A stretch of 64,000 nt of DNA from Clostridia bacterium (GTDB lineage: Bacteria; Bacillota; Clostridia; TANB77; CAG-508), in NCBI GenBank assembly GCA_900752335.1, contig CAADUZ010000016.1, positions 1-64,000 of the forward strand. The letters run 5' to 3'. The number at the start of each line of letters is the position of its first letter. The stretch's first letter is position 1. Both the position numbers and the translations under genes were made by a program. Positions 24,481 to 32,316 of the stretch are shown here, piece after piece. The notes beneath the pieces were generated by a model. The model worked only from the letters and a program-made list of their open reading frames with translations, did no database searches and was not told the DNA's origin.

Positions 24481-26241
24481 ATGGATAACAAAGAACAAAT
24501 GGAAAAAGTAGCTTTTGTAAAACCAGAAGCAAAAAGAAAGAGAATGCCTAGAAAAAAAGATTCTACACCAAAATTTGAATTTAAAAAGGATAATTTAAAA
24601 ATTATACCACTTGGTGGATTAGATGAAATAGGAAAAAACATTACAGTGTTTGAATATGGAAACGATATAGTATTAGTGGACTGCGGACTAGAATTCCCAG
24701 AAGACGACATGCTAGGTGTAGACCTAGTAATACCAGACGTCACATATTTGGAAAAAAATAAAGATAAAATAAGAGGATTAGTAGTAACACACGGTCATGA
24801 AGACCATATAGGAGCAATTCCTTATGTATTACAAAAAGTTAATATGCCAATTTATGCTACAAGATTAACAATAGGATTAATAAAAAACAAATTAGAAGAG
24901 CATAAGTTATTATCTTCTACAAAGTTAAATGTAGTAGAACAAGGGCAAACAATAAACTTTGGAAATATTAAAGTAGAATTTATTAGAAGTAGCCATAGTA
25001 TACCAGATTCGGTAATGCTTGCAATACATACACCAGTTGGAACTATCCTACACACAGGAGATTTTAAGGTAGATTTTACACCAATAGACGATAAAATAAT
25101 GGATTTAGGTAGAATTGCAGAACTTGGAAATAAAGGGATACTAGCTTTAATGTCAGATAGTACAAACTCTGAAAGAAAAGGATATACAATGTCTGAAAGA
25201 ACTATTGGAGAAGTATTTGATAGACTATTCCAAAATAACAAAAAAAGAATAGTTGTAGCAACATTTGCCTCAAACGTCCATAGAGTTCAACAAATTGTAA
25301 ATTCAGCTAAAGAATATGGCAGAAAAATTGCAGTATGTGGTAGAAGTATGATAAATATGATAGAAACAGCAAGAGAAATAGGTTATATTGATGCACCAGA
25401 AAATATGTTTATCGATATAGACATGATAAAAAATTATACTGACGACCAATTAGTAATAATAACTACAGGAAGCCAAGGCGAAACAATGTCAGCATTAACA
25501 AGAATGGCTGCAGGAGAGCATAAAAAGGTGTCTATTACACCAAATGATATGGTAATAATTTCAGCAACACCAATACCAGGAAACGAAAAATTAGTTTCAA
25601 ACGTAATAAACGATTTAATGCAAATTGGTGCAGAAGTTATATACAGCGCATTAGAAAATGTACACGTATCAGGTCACGCATGCCAAGAAGAGCAAAGACT
25701 AATAATTTCACTTGCAAAACCAAAATATTTTATACCAGTTCATGGCGAGTATAGACAATTAAGGGCACATGCAGAAACAGCAAAAGAAATGGGTGTTCCA
25801 GCAGAAAATATATTCATATTAGAAAATGGTAAAACACTAGAATTAAACAAAAAGCAAGCAAAAATAACAACTTCAGTTCCATCTGGAAAAATACTAGTAG
25901 ATGGTTTAGGTGTTGGAGATGTTGGAAATATAGTATTAAGAGATAGACAACATTTATCACAAGATGGCTTGATAGTTATAGTTATGACAATGGATGGTTC
26001 AACAGGAGAAATAGTATCAGGGCCAGACGTTGTATCAAGAGGATTCGTATATGTAAGAGAATCTGAAACTTTGATGGACGACGTAAAGAAAGTTATAAAT
26101 CAAGAAGTTAAAAACTTCGAGGAAGAAGGAATACGTGACTGGTCAACTATAAAATCAACATTAAAAGACGATTTAAGAGATTATATATTCCAAAGAACAA
26201 AACGCAACCCAATGATATTGCCAATAATTATGGAAGTGTAA
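24481..26241 (+). CDS. rnj: Ribonuclease J
   Basis: A 586-residue beta-CASP metallo-beta-lactamase ribonuclease, with 5'-3' exo- and endonuclease activity in mRNA decay and rRNA maturation. After a basic 35-residue extension it has the metal-binding HGHEDHIGA motif (residues 104-112), the DSTNSE element and the beta-CASP motifs, including STSGSQGE-like TTGSQGE and GHACQEE. The ATG is 6-10 bases from AAAGGAGAG. Its leader region contains the candidate small RNA, so readthrough of that terminator could regulate it. Confidence 0.95.
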   Translation: MDNKEQMEKVAFVKPEAKRKRMPRKKDSTPKFEFKKDNLKIIPLGGLDEIGKNITVFEYGNDIVLVDCGLEFPEDDMLGVDLVIPDVTYLEKNKDKIRGLVVTHGHEDHIGAIPYVLQKVNMPIYATRLTIGLIKNKLEEHKLLSSTKLNVVEQGQTINFGNIKVEFIRSSHSIPDSVMLAIHTPVGTILHTGDFKVDFTPIDDKIMDLGRIAELGNKGILALMSDSTNSERKGYTMSERTIGEVFDRLFQNNKKRIVVATFASNVHRVQQIVNSAKEYGRKIAVCGRSMINMIETAREIGYIDAPENMFIDIDMIKNYTDDQLVIITTGSQGETMSALTRMAAGEHKKVSITPNDMVIISATPIPGNEKLVSNVINDLMQIGAEVIYSALENVHVSGHACQEEQRLIISLAKPKYFIPVHGEYRQLRAHAETAKEMGVPAENIFILENGKTLELNKKQAKITTSVPSGKILVDGLGVGDVGNIVLRDRQHLSQDGLIVIVMTMDGSTGEIVSGPDVVSRGFVYVRESETLMDDVKKVINQEVKNFEEEGIRDWSTIKSTLKDDLRDYIFQRTKRNPMILPIIMEV

Positions 26242-26252
26242 TAAAATGCAGT

Positions 26253-26280
26253 AATACCAAGGCTTTTTAGTCTTGGTATT
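26253..26280. terminator. Convergent hairpin between rnj and the BRO gene
   Basis: AATACCAAG (26253-26261) and CTTGGTATT (26272-26280) flank a ten-base loop containing TTTTT. It sits between convergent stop codons and may end both transcripts, though T runs after the stem are short. Confidence 0.65.
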
Positions 26281-26282
26281 AT

Positions 26283-27146
26283 CTATGATTTCTTGGTGGT
26301 ATTTGGAGCTTTTATAAATCTTTTATGTTTAAGAGTATTAGAATTCTCGGAAGTAAGAACAGATTTACCTATTTTTTTCTCTATATTCTTTCTAGTAATA
26401 GAGGCGATTTCACCGCCATCTTTAGCATCTTGTTTTAATTCAACAAAACCGTAAGAATCGTTAGTTTTATGTATTTCAGTAGTTGTTACCTCTGCCAAAG
26501 TCATTAATGCTAATTCCATAGCAGACATATTATCTCGTAAATTTTGATTATCTAAATGTTTTAAAGTTTTATGTTGTTGAGTAGTAATGCCGAAAGTACC
26601 TTTGCTAATTTCGTCTGTTAATATAGCATAGTCTTTAGTATTTGCACCTCTATTTTTCCATTCGTTAGTTAAAGCGTTTCTAGCACCAATACCTTTTATT
26701 CTTGTATTAGTCCACTCTTCGTCATAACCTTTTTTCAAATATGTTTGTCTAGCTCTTTCGATAGCAAGTGAAGGGTCTATAACTTCTTGAATTCTTTCTT
26801 CTGCTAATCTAGCAAACCATAGTTTAAAAGGCTCGGCATTAGGAGATGGAATAGATTGAATTAATCTAAAAATAGTTTCTCTATTAGCACAGTCAGTTTT
26901 ACGTAATTTACCATCTTTAGCAACCATTTTCAACTGTCCGATATTTTCGGACAGTTCGGAAAAACCTTCAGCATATAATTTTTTCTTTAAATCATCCCAA
27001 TATTTTCTTGGACGAGAACTATTAGTTAGTATTTCTATAATATCAATTATAGAATAATACCATTCTCCGTTGTAAATTTGTCTTCTTATTTTATTACTTT
27101 CAAATAAAACTAATTCTTTATTTTCATTTATTTCATTTTTATCCAT
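26283..27146 (-). CDS. BRO-N domain protein (antirepressor/DinD-like)
   Basis: A 287-residue protein. The N-terminal ~110 residues are a BRO domain (FESNKIRRQIYNGEWYYSIIDIIEILT...PRKYWDDLK), a DNA-binding fold common in phage antirepressors and baculovirus BRO proteins. The C-terminal half carries the RARQTYLKKGYDEEWTNTRIKGI and LRDNMSAMELALMTLAE segments seen in a stand-alone bacterial group resembling DinD, which is SOS-induced in E. coli. The physiological role of that group is unknown. It is transcribed opposite to its neighbours, with several GTAAA dyads in its upstream region; no other phage genes are nearby. It looks like an accessory insertion between core genes. Confidence 0.75.
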   Translation of the reverse strand: MDKNEINENKELVLFESNKIRRQIYNGEWYYSIIDIIEILTNSSRPRKYWDDLKKKLYAEGFSELSENIGQLKMVAKDGKLRKTDCANRETIFRLIQSIPSPNAEPFKLWFARLAEERIQEVIDPSLAIERARQTYLKKGYDEEWTNTRIKGIGARNALTNEWKNRGANTKDYAILTDEISKGTFGITTQQHKTLKHLDNQNLRDNMSAMELALMTLAEVTTTEIHKTNDSYGFVELKQDAKDGGEIASITRKNIEKKIGKSVLTSENSNTLKHKRFIKAPNTTKKS

Positions 27147-27157
27147 ATGTTACCTCC

Positions 27158-27265
27158 TTTACGTGAGTAAAATATAATATATTCTACTATATTTTACAAA
27201 TTATGTAAATAGAAAATAAGTATTAAGTATTGTAAATTACATAAAAATCGTATATAATATACGAT
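27158..27265. promoter_or_regulatory. Cluster of palindromes in the BRO/gltX divergent promoter region
   Basis: The 147-base divergent region holds TTTAC-GTGA-GTAAA (27158-27171), ATTTTAC-N7-GTAAAT (27191-27210), GTAAATTAC (27232-27240) and a perfect 19-base dyad ATCGTATATAATATACGAT (27247-27265). The last embraces the gltX -10 box. Repeated GTAAA/TTTAC half-sites suggest an operator array, possibly for the BRO protein itself. Confidence 0.5.
27230..27258 (+). promoter_or_regulatory. Sigma-A promoter of gltX
   Basis: TTGTAA (27230-27235), 17-base spacer, TATAAT (27253-27258), about 35 bases before the start codon. Confidence 0.75.
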
Positions 27266-27293
27266 ATATTTTATGTAAAAGAGAGGGAGATTT

Positions 27294-28943
27294 ATGAATT
27301 ACAAAGATTTAGCAGATTTAATATTTCCAAATGCAAAGGATATTTCATATTATGAAGAAAAATATCCAGAAAGAAATTTGCCAGAAGGAGCAGTTGTATC
27401 TAGATTTGCACCAAGTCCAACAGGATTTGTTCATGTAGGTGGGCTATATCAGTCATTAGTTGCGAAAGAAATGACTAGAAAGACTGGTGGAGTATTTTTC
27501 TTAAGAGTTGAAGATACAGACCAAAAAAGAGAAGTTGAAAATGGTGTAACAGATATAGTAAATTCTTTAAAAGATTTCGATATATTACCAGATGAAGGCA
27601 TGATTTCTGAAACAGAGGAAAAGGGAAATTATGGTCCATATAAGCAATCACAAAGAAAAGATATATATCAGGCATATGCTAAATATTTGTTAGAACAAGG
27701 AAAAGCGTATCCATGCTTTTGCACAGCAGAAGAAGTAGAAGAAATAAGAAAGAAGCAAGAAGCAGCGAAGATTAGACCAGGATATTATGGCGTATGGGCA
27801 AAGTGCAGAAATTTGACAGTTGAAGAAGCGGCAGAAAAAATAAAAAATGGTGAAAAATATATAGTTAGGTTTAAATCTCCAGGAAGAGAAGATAGAAAGA
27901 TTAAACACCATGATATAATAAAGGGAAATGTAGATTTTCCAGAGAATGACCAAGATATAGTCATAATAAAGGCTGATGGACTTCCAACATATCATTTTGC
28001 ACATGCTGTTGACGACCATTTAATGAGAACAACACATGTAATACGTAGTGACGAATGGCTATCTTCAGTTCCATTGCATTTACAATTATTCCATGAATTA
28101 GGGTTCAAAACACCTAAATATGCACATATTTCACCAATTATGAAAAATGATAATGGAAATAAGCGTAAATTAAGCAAGAGAAAAGACCCAGAGGCAGCTG
28201 TAAGCTATTACAAAGAAGAGGGAATACCGGTAGAGGCTGTAAAAGAATATCTTTTAAATATTGCAAACTCTACATTTGAAAATTGGAGAAGAGCAAACCC
28301 AGATAAAGCACTAGAAGAATTTGATTTTAACTTAAACAAAATGAGTGTAAGTGGTGCATTATTTGATATGGTTAAGCTATTAGATATAGGAAAAACAGTT
28401 ATTTCAAGAATGAGTGCAGAAGAAGTGTATGAAAATGCATTAAAATGGGCAAATGAGTATGACAAAGAATTAGAAAAAATGCTACAAGATAAAGAGTATG
28501 CTCTAAAAGTATTTGGTATAGAAAGAGGAAACAAAAAGCCAAGGAAAGATATATCAAAATGGTCAGAAGTAAAACAAAATATAGAGTATATGTATGATGA
28601 GTATTTCTTTAATGCAGAGCTAGAGTATCCATATCAAGTTATAAATGATAAGGAAGATATAAATAATATTTTAAAACTATATATAGAGAAATATTATAAT
28701 GAAAATGACGATAAACAAACATGGTTTGATAGAATAAAGGAATTAGCAGGAGAGCTTGGATATGCTAAAGAAGTAAAGGAATATAAAGCAAACCCAGATG
28801 CATACAAAGCACATGTTGGCGACGTAAGCACAGTAATAAGAGTAGCTTTAACAGGAAGAACTAACACACCAGATATGTATGAAATAATGCAAGTTTTAGG
28901 AAAAGAAAGCGTTATAAAAAGATTAGAAAGTGCTATAAAATAG
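27294..28943 (+). CDS. gltX: Glutamyl-tRNA synthetase
   Basis: Class I aminoacyl-tRNA synthetase charging tRNA-Glu. Its HIGH-type motif is SPTGFVHVGG (residues 41-50) and its KMSKS-type motif is KLSKRKDPE near residue 286. At 549 residues it is longer than the common ~485-residue enzymes and matches the longer clostridial GltX type, with a Cys-rich CFCTAEEVE...KC insertion after residue 140. It may be non-discriminating (also charging tRNA-Gln) if the genome uses GatCAB, which cannot be judged here. Start ATG follows GAGAGGGAG. Confidence 0.94.
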   Translation: MNYKDLADLIFPNAKDISYYEEKYPERNLPEGAVVSRFAPSPTGFVHVGGLYQSLVAKEMTRKTGGVFFLRVEDTDQKREVENGVTDIVNSLKDFDILPDEGMISETEEKGNYGPYKQSQRKDIYQAYAKYLLEQGKAYPCFCTAEEVEEIRKKQEAAKIRPGYYGVWAKCRNLTVEEAAEKIKNGEKYIVRFKSPGREDRKIKHHDIIKGNVDFPENDQDIVIIKADGLPTYHFAHAVDDHLMRTTHVIRSDEWLSSVPLHLQLFHELGFKTPKYAHISPIMKNDNGNKRKLSKRKDPEAAVSYYKEEGIPVEAVKEYLLNIANSTFENWRRANPDKALEEFDFNLNKMSVSGALFDMVKLLDIGKTVISRMSAEEVYENALKWANEYDKELEKMLQDKEYALKVFGIERGNKKPRKDISKWSEVKQNIEYMYDEYFFNAELEYPYQVINDKEDINNILKLYIEKYYNENDDKQTWFDRIKELAGELGYAKEVKEYKANPDAYKAHVGDVSTVIRVALTGRTNTPDMYEIMQVLGKESVIKRLESAIK

Positions 28944-29010
28944 TTTAGAAAAAACTATAAAAAGTCTTAAATAATAGGACTATAGCGAATAAATTTTAAG
29001 GGGAAAGAAA

Positions 29011-29202
29011 ATGGAATACAATGTTGGAGATATTGTAAGAACTAAAAAACAGCATCCGTGCGGAAGCAAGCTATGGGAAATAACTCGAGTGGGCGTTGAT
29101 TTTAAGCTAAAATGCCTAGGGTGTGGACATGTAGTAATGCTAGAAAGACCTAAAGCTTTGAAAATGATAGTTAAAAAAGTAGATTTAAACGAAGAGAAAT
29201 AA
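29011..29202 (+). CDS. DUF951 family small zinc-ribbon-like protein
   Basis: A 63-residue protein conserved across Firmicutes as DUF951 and of unknown function. It starts YNVGDIVRTKKQHPCGSKLWEITRVGVDFKLKC, and Cys17 together with the CLGC pair near residues 35-38 could bind metal. The fold resembles a small SH3-like or nucleic-acid-binding barrel. In many Clostridia this gene sits near engB, serS, or ParB/jag-type housekeeping genes, as here. GGGGAAAG precedes the ATG. Confidence 0.85.
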   Translation: MEYNVGDIVRTKKQHPCGSKLWEITRVGVDFKLKCLGCGHVVMLERPKALKMIVKKVDLNEEK

Positions 29203-29228
29203 GCAAAATATATATTGAAAAGCAAAAA

Positions 29229-29278
29229 GAAACACAAATAATTATTTAATAACTTTAATTATTTGTGTTTTTTTCTTT
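29229..29278 (+). terminator. Rho-independent terminator after DUF951
   Basis: AACACAAATAATTA (29231-29244) pairs with TAATTATTTGTGTT (29256-29269), followed by T residues. The A-rich left flank could also end the convergent engB transcript. Confidence 0.85.
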
Positions 29279-29295
29279 AATCTTTTTTACAAAAC

Positions 29296-29877
29296 TTATA
29301 AATAATTTTCTATTAAATTCCAAGCATTATCTGTATAAATCTTTCTTTCAGAAGAAAATGGAATAAAGCTTAAATCTTTTAGTGGGTTTAATTCTTCCTG
29401 CAAACTAGCAACAGCAGAATCTACTTTAGTAACAGCTATTTTATCAGCCTTATTTGCTACAACAATGCATGGCCTTTCAGAATCTATAATGTATCTATAC
29501 ATTAATTTATCATTTTCAGTTGGAGAATGTCTAATATCAATTAAAAATATTATTAAAGCAATATTTTTACAAGTGCCTAAATATTCTTCTATAAAATGAC
29601 CAACGCGTACTTGCTCCTGTTTAGACATTTTACTGTAACCATAGCCAGGTAAATCAACAAAGTAAAATTTATTATCCATATTATAAAAGTTTATTTGTCT
29701 AGTTTTTCCCGGTTCACTGCTAGTCCTAGCTAATTTTTTCCTATTTACCATAGTATTAATAAAAGAAGATTTACCCACATTAGATTTACCAACCAAAACA
29801 ATTTGAGGTAATCCATCTTGAGGATATTGCTTTGGACTAACAGCAGATATTTTAAATTCTGGATTTTTTATTATCAT
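29296..29877 (-). CDS. engB: Ribosome-biogenesis GTPase EngB (YsxC/YihA)
   Basis: A 193-residue essential GTPase assisting 50S subunit assembly. It has G1 GKSNVGKSSF near residue 31, the G2/G3 region TRQINFYN...DLPGYGYSK, and G4 NKADK near 141. The family length is normal. It lies 11 bases downstream of serS on the same strand and probably shares its T-box-controlled transcript. Confidence 0.95.
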   Translation of the reverse strand: MIIKNPEFKISAVSPKQYPQDGLPQIVLVGKSNVGKSSFINTMVNRKKLARTSSEPGKTRQINFYNMDNKFYFVDLPGYGYSKMSKQEQVRVGHFIEEYLGTCKNIALIIFLIDIRHSPTENDKLMYRYIIDSERPCIVVANKADKIAVTKVDSAVASLQEELNPLKDLSFIPFSSERKIYTDNAWNLIENYL

Positions 29878-29888
29878 ATAACTTACTC

Positions 29889-31175
29889 CTATTTTTTAGG
29901 TATTAATTTTTCCATTCCACCCATGTATGGACGAAGAACCTCTGGTATGTTTACACTTCCATCTTCGTTATAGTTGTTTTCCAAGAATGCAATTAGCATA
30001 CGTGGTGGAGCAACTACAGTGTTATTTAATGTATGTGCGTAGTAATTTCCTTTCTCGCCTTTTATTCTAATTCCCAAACGTCTTGCCTGCGCATCTGTTA
30101 AGTTAGAGCAACTTCCAACTTCAAAGTATTTTTTCTGTCTTGGGCTCCAAGCTTCTACGTCGCAACTTTTAGCTTTTAAGTCAGCCAAATCCCCACTACA
30201 ACATTCAAGTGTACGTACAGGAATATCCATACTTCTAAATAGTTCTACTGTGTATGACCATAGTTTATCATACCATTTCCAGCTATCTTCTGGCTCACAA
30301 ACAACTATCATTTCTTGCTTTTCAAATTGATGGATGCGGTATACGCCACGTTCTTCTATTCCATGTGCACCTTTTTCTTTTCTAAAACATGGAGAGTATG
30401 AAGTCATAGTATATGGCATGTCAGCTTTTTGAAGTATTTGCCCTTTAAACTTTCCTATCATAGAATGTTCGCTAGTTCCTATTAAATACAAATCTTCGCC
30501 TTCTATTTTGTACATCATTGCATCCATTTCTTCAAAACTCATAACACCAGTAACAACGTCACTACGTATCATATATGGTGGTATGCAATAAGTAAAGCCT
30601 TTATTTATCATAAAATCCCTAGCATAAGATAGAATTGCAGAATGAAGTCTTGCAATATCTCCTACTAAATAGTAAAAACCATTTCCTGCTACTCTTCTAG
30701 CAGAATCTAAATCTAATCCGCCAAAGCTTTCCATGATATCTGCATGATATGGCACTTCATATTCTGGGACAACTGGTTCTCCGAATTTTTCTATTTCAAC
30801 ATTTTTACTATCATCTTCGCCTATTGGAACAGACTCATGTATCATGTTTGGAATTTTCATCATTCTTTCAGTTATTGCTTCAGAATATTCTGCTTCTAAT
30901 TTTTCATTTTCTTCAAGCCTTTTATTTATTTCTTGTACTTCAGCTTTTATCTTTTCAGCCTCATCCTTTTTTCCATTTTTCATTAAATTACCAATTTCAG
31001 AACTTAATGAATTCCTTTTCATACGTAGTTCGTCGCCGGCAAGTTTGGCATCTCTGTTTTTCTTGTCTAGCTCTAATACTTCGTCAACTAGCACAAGTTT
31101 GTGATTTTGAAATTTTTTCTTAATGTTTTCTTTTACTGCATCTGGATTTTCTCTTAAAAACTTAATGTCTATCAT
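29889..31175 (-). CDS. serS: Seryl-tRNA synthetase
   Basis: Class II synthetase charging tRNA-Ser. The N-terminal antiparallel coiled-coil arm spans about residues 30-100 (KKNRDAKLAGDELRMKRNSL... region). The catalytic core contains TSEHSMIG, the motif 2 segment YSPCFRKEKGAHGIEERGVYRIHQFEKQE, and motif 3 near NNTVVAPPRMLIAFLENN. The length, 428 residues, is standard. Expression is controlled by an upstream serine T-box leader with its own promoter. Confidence 0.96.
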   Translation of the reverse strand: MIDIKFLRENPDAVKENIKKKFQNHKLVLVDEVLELDKKNRDAKLAGDELRMKRNSLSSEIGNLMKNGKKDEAEKIKAEVQEINKRLEENEKLEAEYSEAITERMMKIPNMIHESVPIGEDDSKNVEIEKFGEPVVPEYEVPYHADIMESFGGLDLDSARRVAGNGFYYLVGDIARLHSAILSYARDFMINKGFTYCIPPYMIRSDVVTGVMSFEEMDAMMYKIEGEDLYLIGTSEHSMIGKFKGQILQKADMPYTMTSYSPCFRKEKGAHGIEERGVYRIHQFEKQEMIVVCEPEDSWKWYDKLWSYTVELFRSMDIPVRTLECCSGDLADLKAKSCDVEAWSPRQKKYFEVGSCSNLTDAQARRLGIRIKGEKGNYYAHTLNNTVVAPPRMLIAFLENNYNEDGSVNIPEVLRPYMGGMEKLIPKK

Positions 31176-31252
31176 ATTTACCTCCTTAAAATATAATTAA
31201 CTAGAGTAAAAGCAAATTATTAAATCTTAAACAAAAGGTGAAAAGGTAAAAT

Positions 31253-31492
31253 AAAGCCCTTACGCTAAAAGCATAAGGGCGAATTTATCTATACGCGGTA
31301 CCACCTTAATTATTCAAAATTAATTGACAACTCTAACATGCTTATAACCTAGCATTACTCGGTTTTATTTTCATAAAAAGCTCTAAAAGTAGATTCATAA
31401 AACATTTTAAACTATTTCCACCAACCATAGCCTCTCTATATAAAATTAATTTTACTACTAGTCTTTTATCAATCGCTTTTAAATAATAACAA
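31253..31492 (-). promoter_or_regulatory. T-box riboswitch leader of serS (serine specifier)
   Basis: On the minus strand the leader shows the T-box AAGGTGGTACCGCG (31294-31307), which pairs with uncharged tRNA acceptor ends. A terminator stem follows (GCCCTTATGC/GCGTAAGGGC, 31255-31280, then T-rich), with the Stem I GGTGGAAA element upstream. In the specifier-loop context GAA-TCT-ACT, the TCT codon (31391-31393) indicates serine. Uncharged tRNA-Ser should stabilise the antiterminator and raise serS (and probably engB) expression. Boundaries are approximate. Confidence 0.93.
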
Positions 31493-31496
31493 TAAC

Positions 31497-31525
31497 ATTT
31501 TATCATTATTATATGAAAAAATCAA
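31497..31525 (-). promoter_or_regulatory. Promoter of the serS T-box leader
   Basis: Minus strand TTGATT (31520-31525), 17-base spacer, TAAAAT (31497-31502), placing the transcript start just before the T-box Stem I. Confidence 0.6.
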
Positions 31526-31595
31526 GAAAATATGAATAAAATGTGCAAAACTTGAATATAATGGTAATAATTAATTAAAACAAATGGAGGAATTT

Positions 31596-31871
31596 ATGGT
31601 ATACGAGCAATATACGAGGGAAAATAAAATAGAGGACAAGTCGGAAGACGAAAAGAATTTAGAATTAATAGTAAGTATAATAAAAACAAAAAATGAATTA
31701 GAAGCAGCACAAAAAAACTTTGAATATGCTGATGCGGAGCTAATTGATTACTACTCATACCAAATAAAGGCAAACCAATCTAAATTAGATTATTTATTAA
31801 AAAAAGCGCAAAAAAAGGGAATAGTACTAGATATGATAAACGAAATTTATATACGAAAAAATAAAGCTTAA
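31596..31871 (+). CDS. DUF2508 (YaaL-like) protein
   Basis: A 91-residue mostly helical acidic protein matching the DUF2508/YaaL family of unknown function. The start is placed at ATG 31596 because the GGAGG site (31586-31590) overlaps an earlier in-frame ATG at 31584 and is properly spaced only for the second. In Bacillus, yaaL lies directly upstream of bofA, and the same pair occurs here. The pattern ELEAAQKNFEYADAELIDYYSYQIKANQSKLDYLLKKAKK is typical of the family. Confidence 0.82.
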   Translation: MVYEQYTRENKIEDKSEDEKNLELIVSIIKTKNELEAAQKNFEYADAELIDYYSYQIKANQSKLDYLLKKAQKKGIVLDMINEIYIRKNKA

Positions 31872-31925
31872 AAGTAATATTTGTCCAAAGTAAATCATAG
31901 AAATGAATAAAGAGGTGAATTTACT

Positions 31926-32252
31926 TTGGATATTAATGTAATTATAACTTTTTTAGCTTGTATAATTATACTATTTATATTTGGAAAAATATTTATAATA
32001 CCACTAAAAAGTATTGTAAAGCTAATTATTAATTCGGTTTTAGGTGGTATTTGTATATACATAATTAATATGGTAGGAGAAAGTTTTGGCTTTCACATAG
32101 GACTAAACATTATAACTGCTGTGCTTGTTGGATTTTTAGGACTTCCAGGAGCGGGGCTGCTAATTCTTTTGAAAATAATTTTGCGGATAAAAAAGTTATT
32201 TTTAAATAAATTTGCGTTAAAAAATATATATAAAATAAATCTTACTATATAA
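31926..32252 (+). CDS. bofA: Pro-sigma-K processing inhibitor BofA family protein
   Basis: A 108-residue membrane protein of the BofA family, with helices at about 5-27, 32-52 and 63-85. The family hallmark is ..NSVLGGICIYIIN...HIGLNIITAVLVGFLGLPGAGLLILL. In Bacillus, BofA sits in the forespore outer membrane and holds back SpoIVFB cleavage of pro-sigma-K. Translation appears to start at TTG 31926, nine bases after GAGGTG. A terminator follows. It supports a sporulation-capable or recently asporogenous lineage. Confidence 0.88.
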   Translation: MDINVIITFLACIIILFIFGKIFIIPLKSIVKLIINSVLGGICIYIINMVGESFGFHIGLNIITAVLVGFLGLPGAGLLILLKIILRIKKLFLNKFALKNIYKINLTI

Positions 32253-32254
32253 AT

Positions 32255-32297
32255 AAAGAAGTAGAAAATTTAAAATCTACTTCTTTATTGTGTTTTT
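32255..32297. terminator. Convergent terminator between bofA and glmS
   Basis: AAAGAAGTAGA (32255-32265) pairs with TCTACTTCTTT (32276-32286). T-rich sequence on the right serves bofA and A-rich sequence on the left can serve glmS. Confidence 0.8.
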
Positions 32298-32316
32298 AAT
32301 TATATTAAATGCCATA

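Noticed and set aside
26283..27146. Prophage around the BRO-domain gene
   Set aside because: Both neighbours are core genes (rnj, gltX) and no other phage genes or attachment repeats are visible.
30749..31123. Plus-strand open frames opposite serS
   Set aside because: They are antisense shadows of the AT-rich serS coding sequence, lacking ribosome binding sites and family resemblance.
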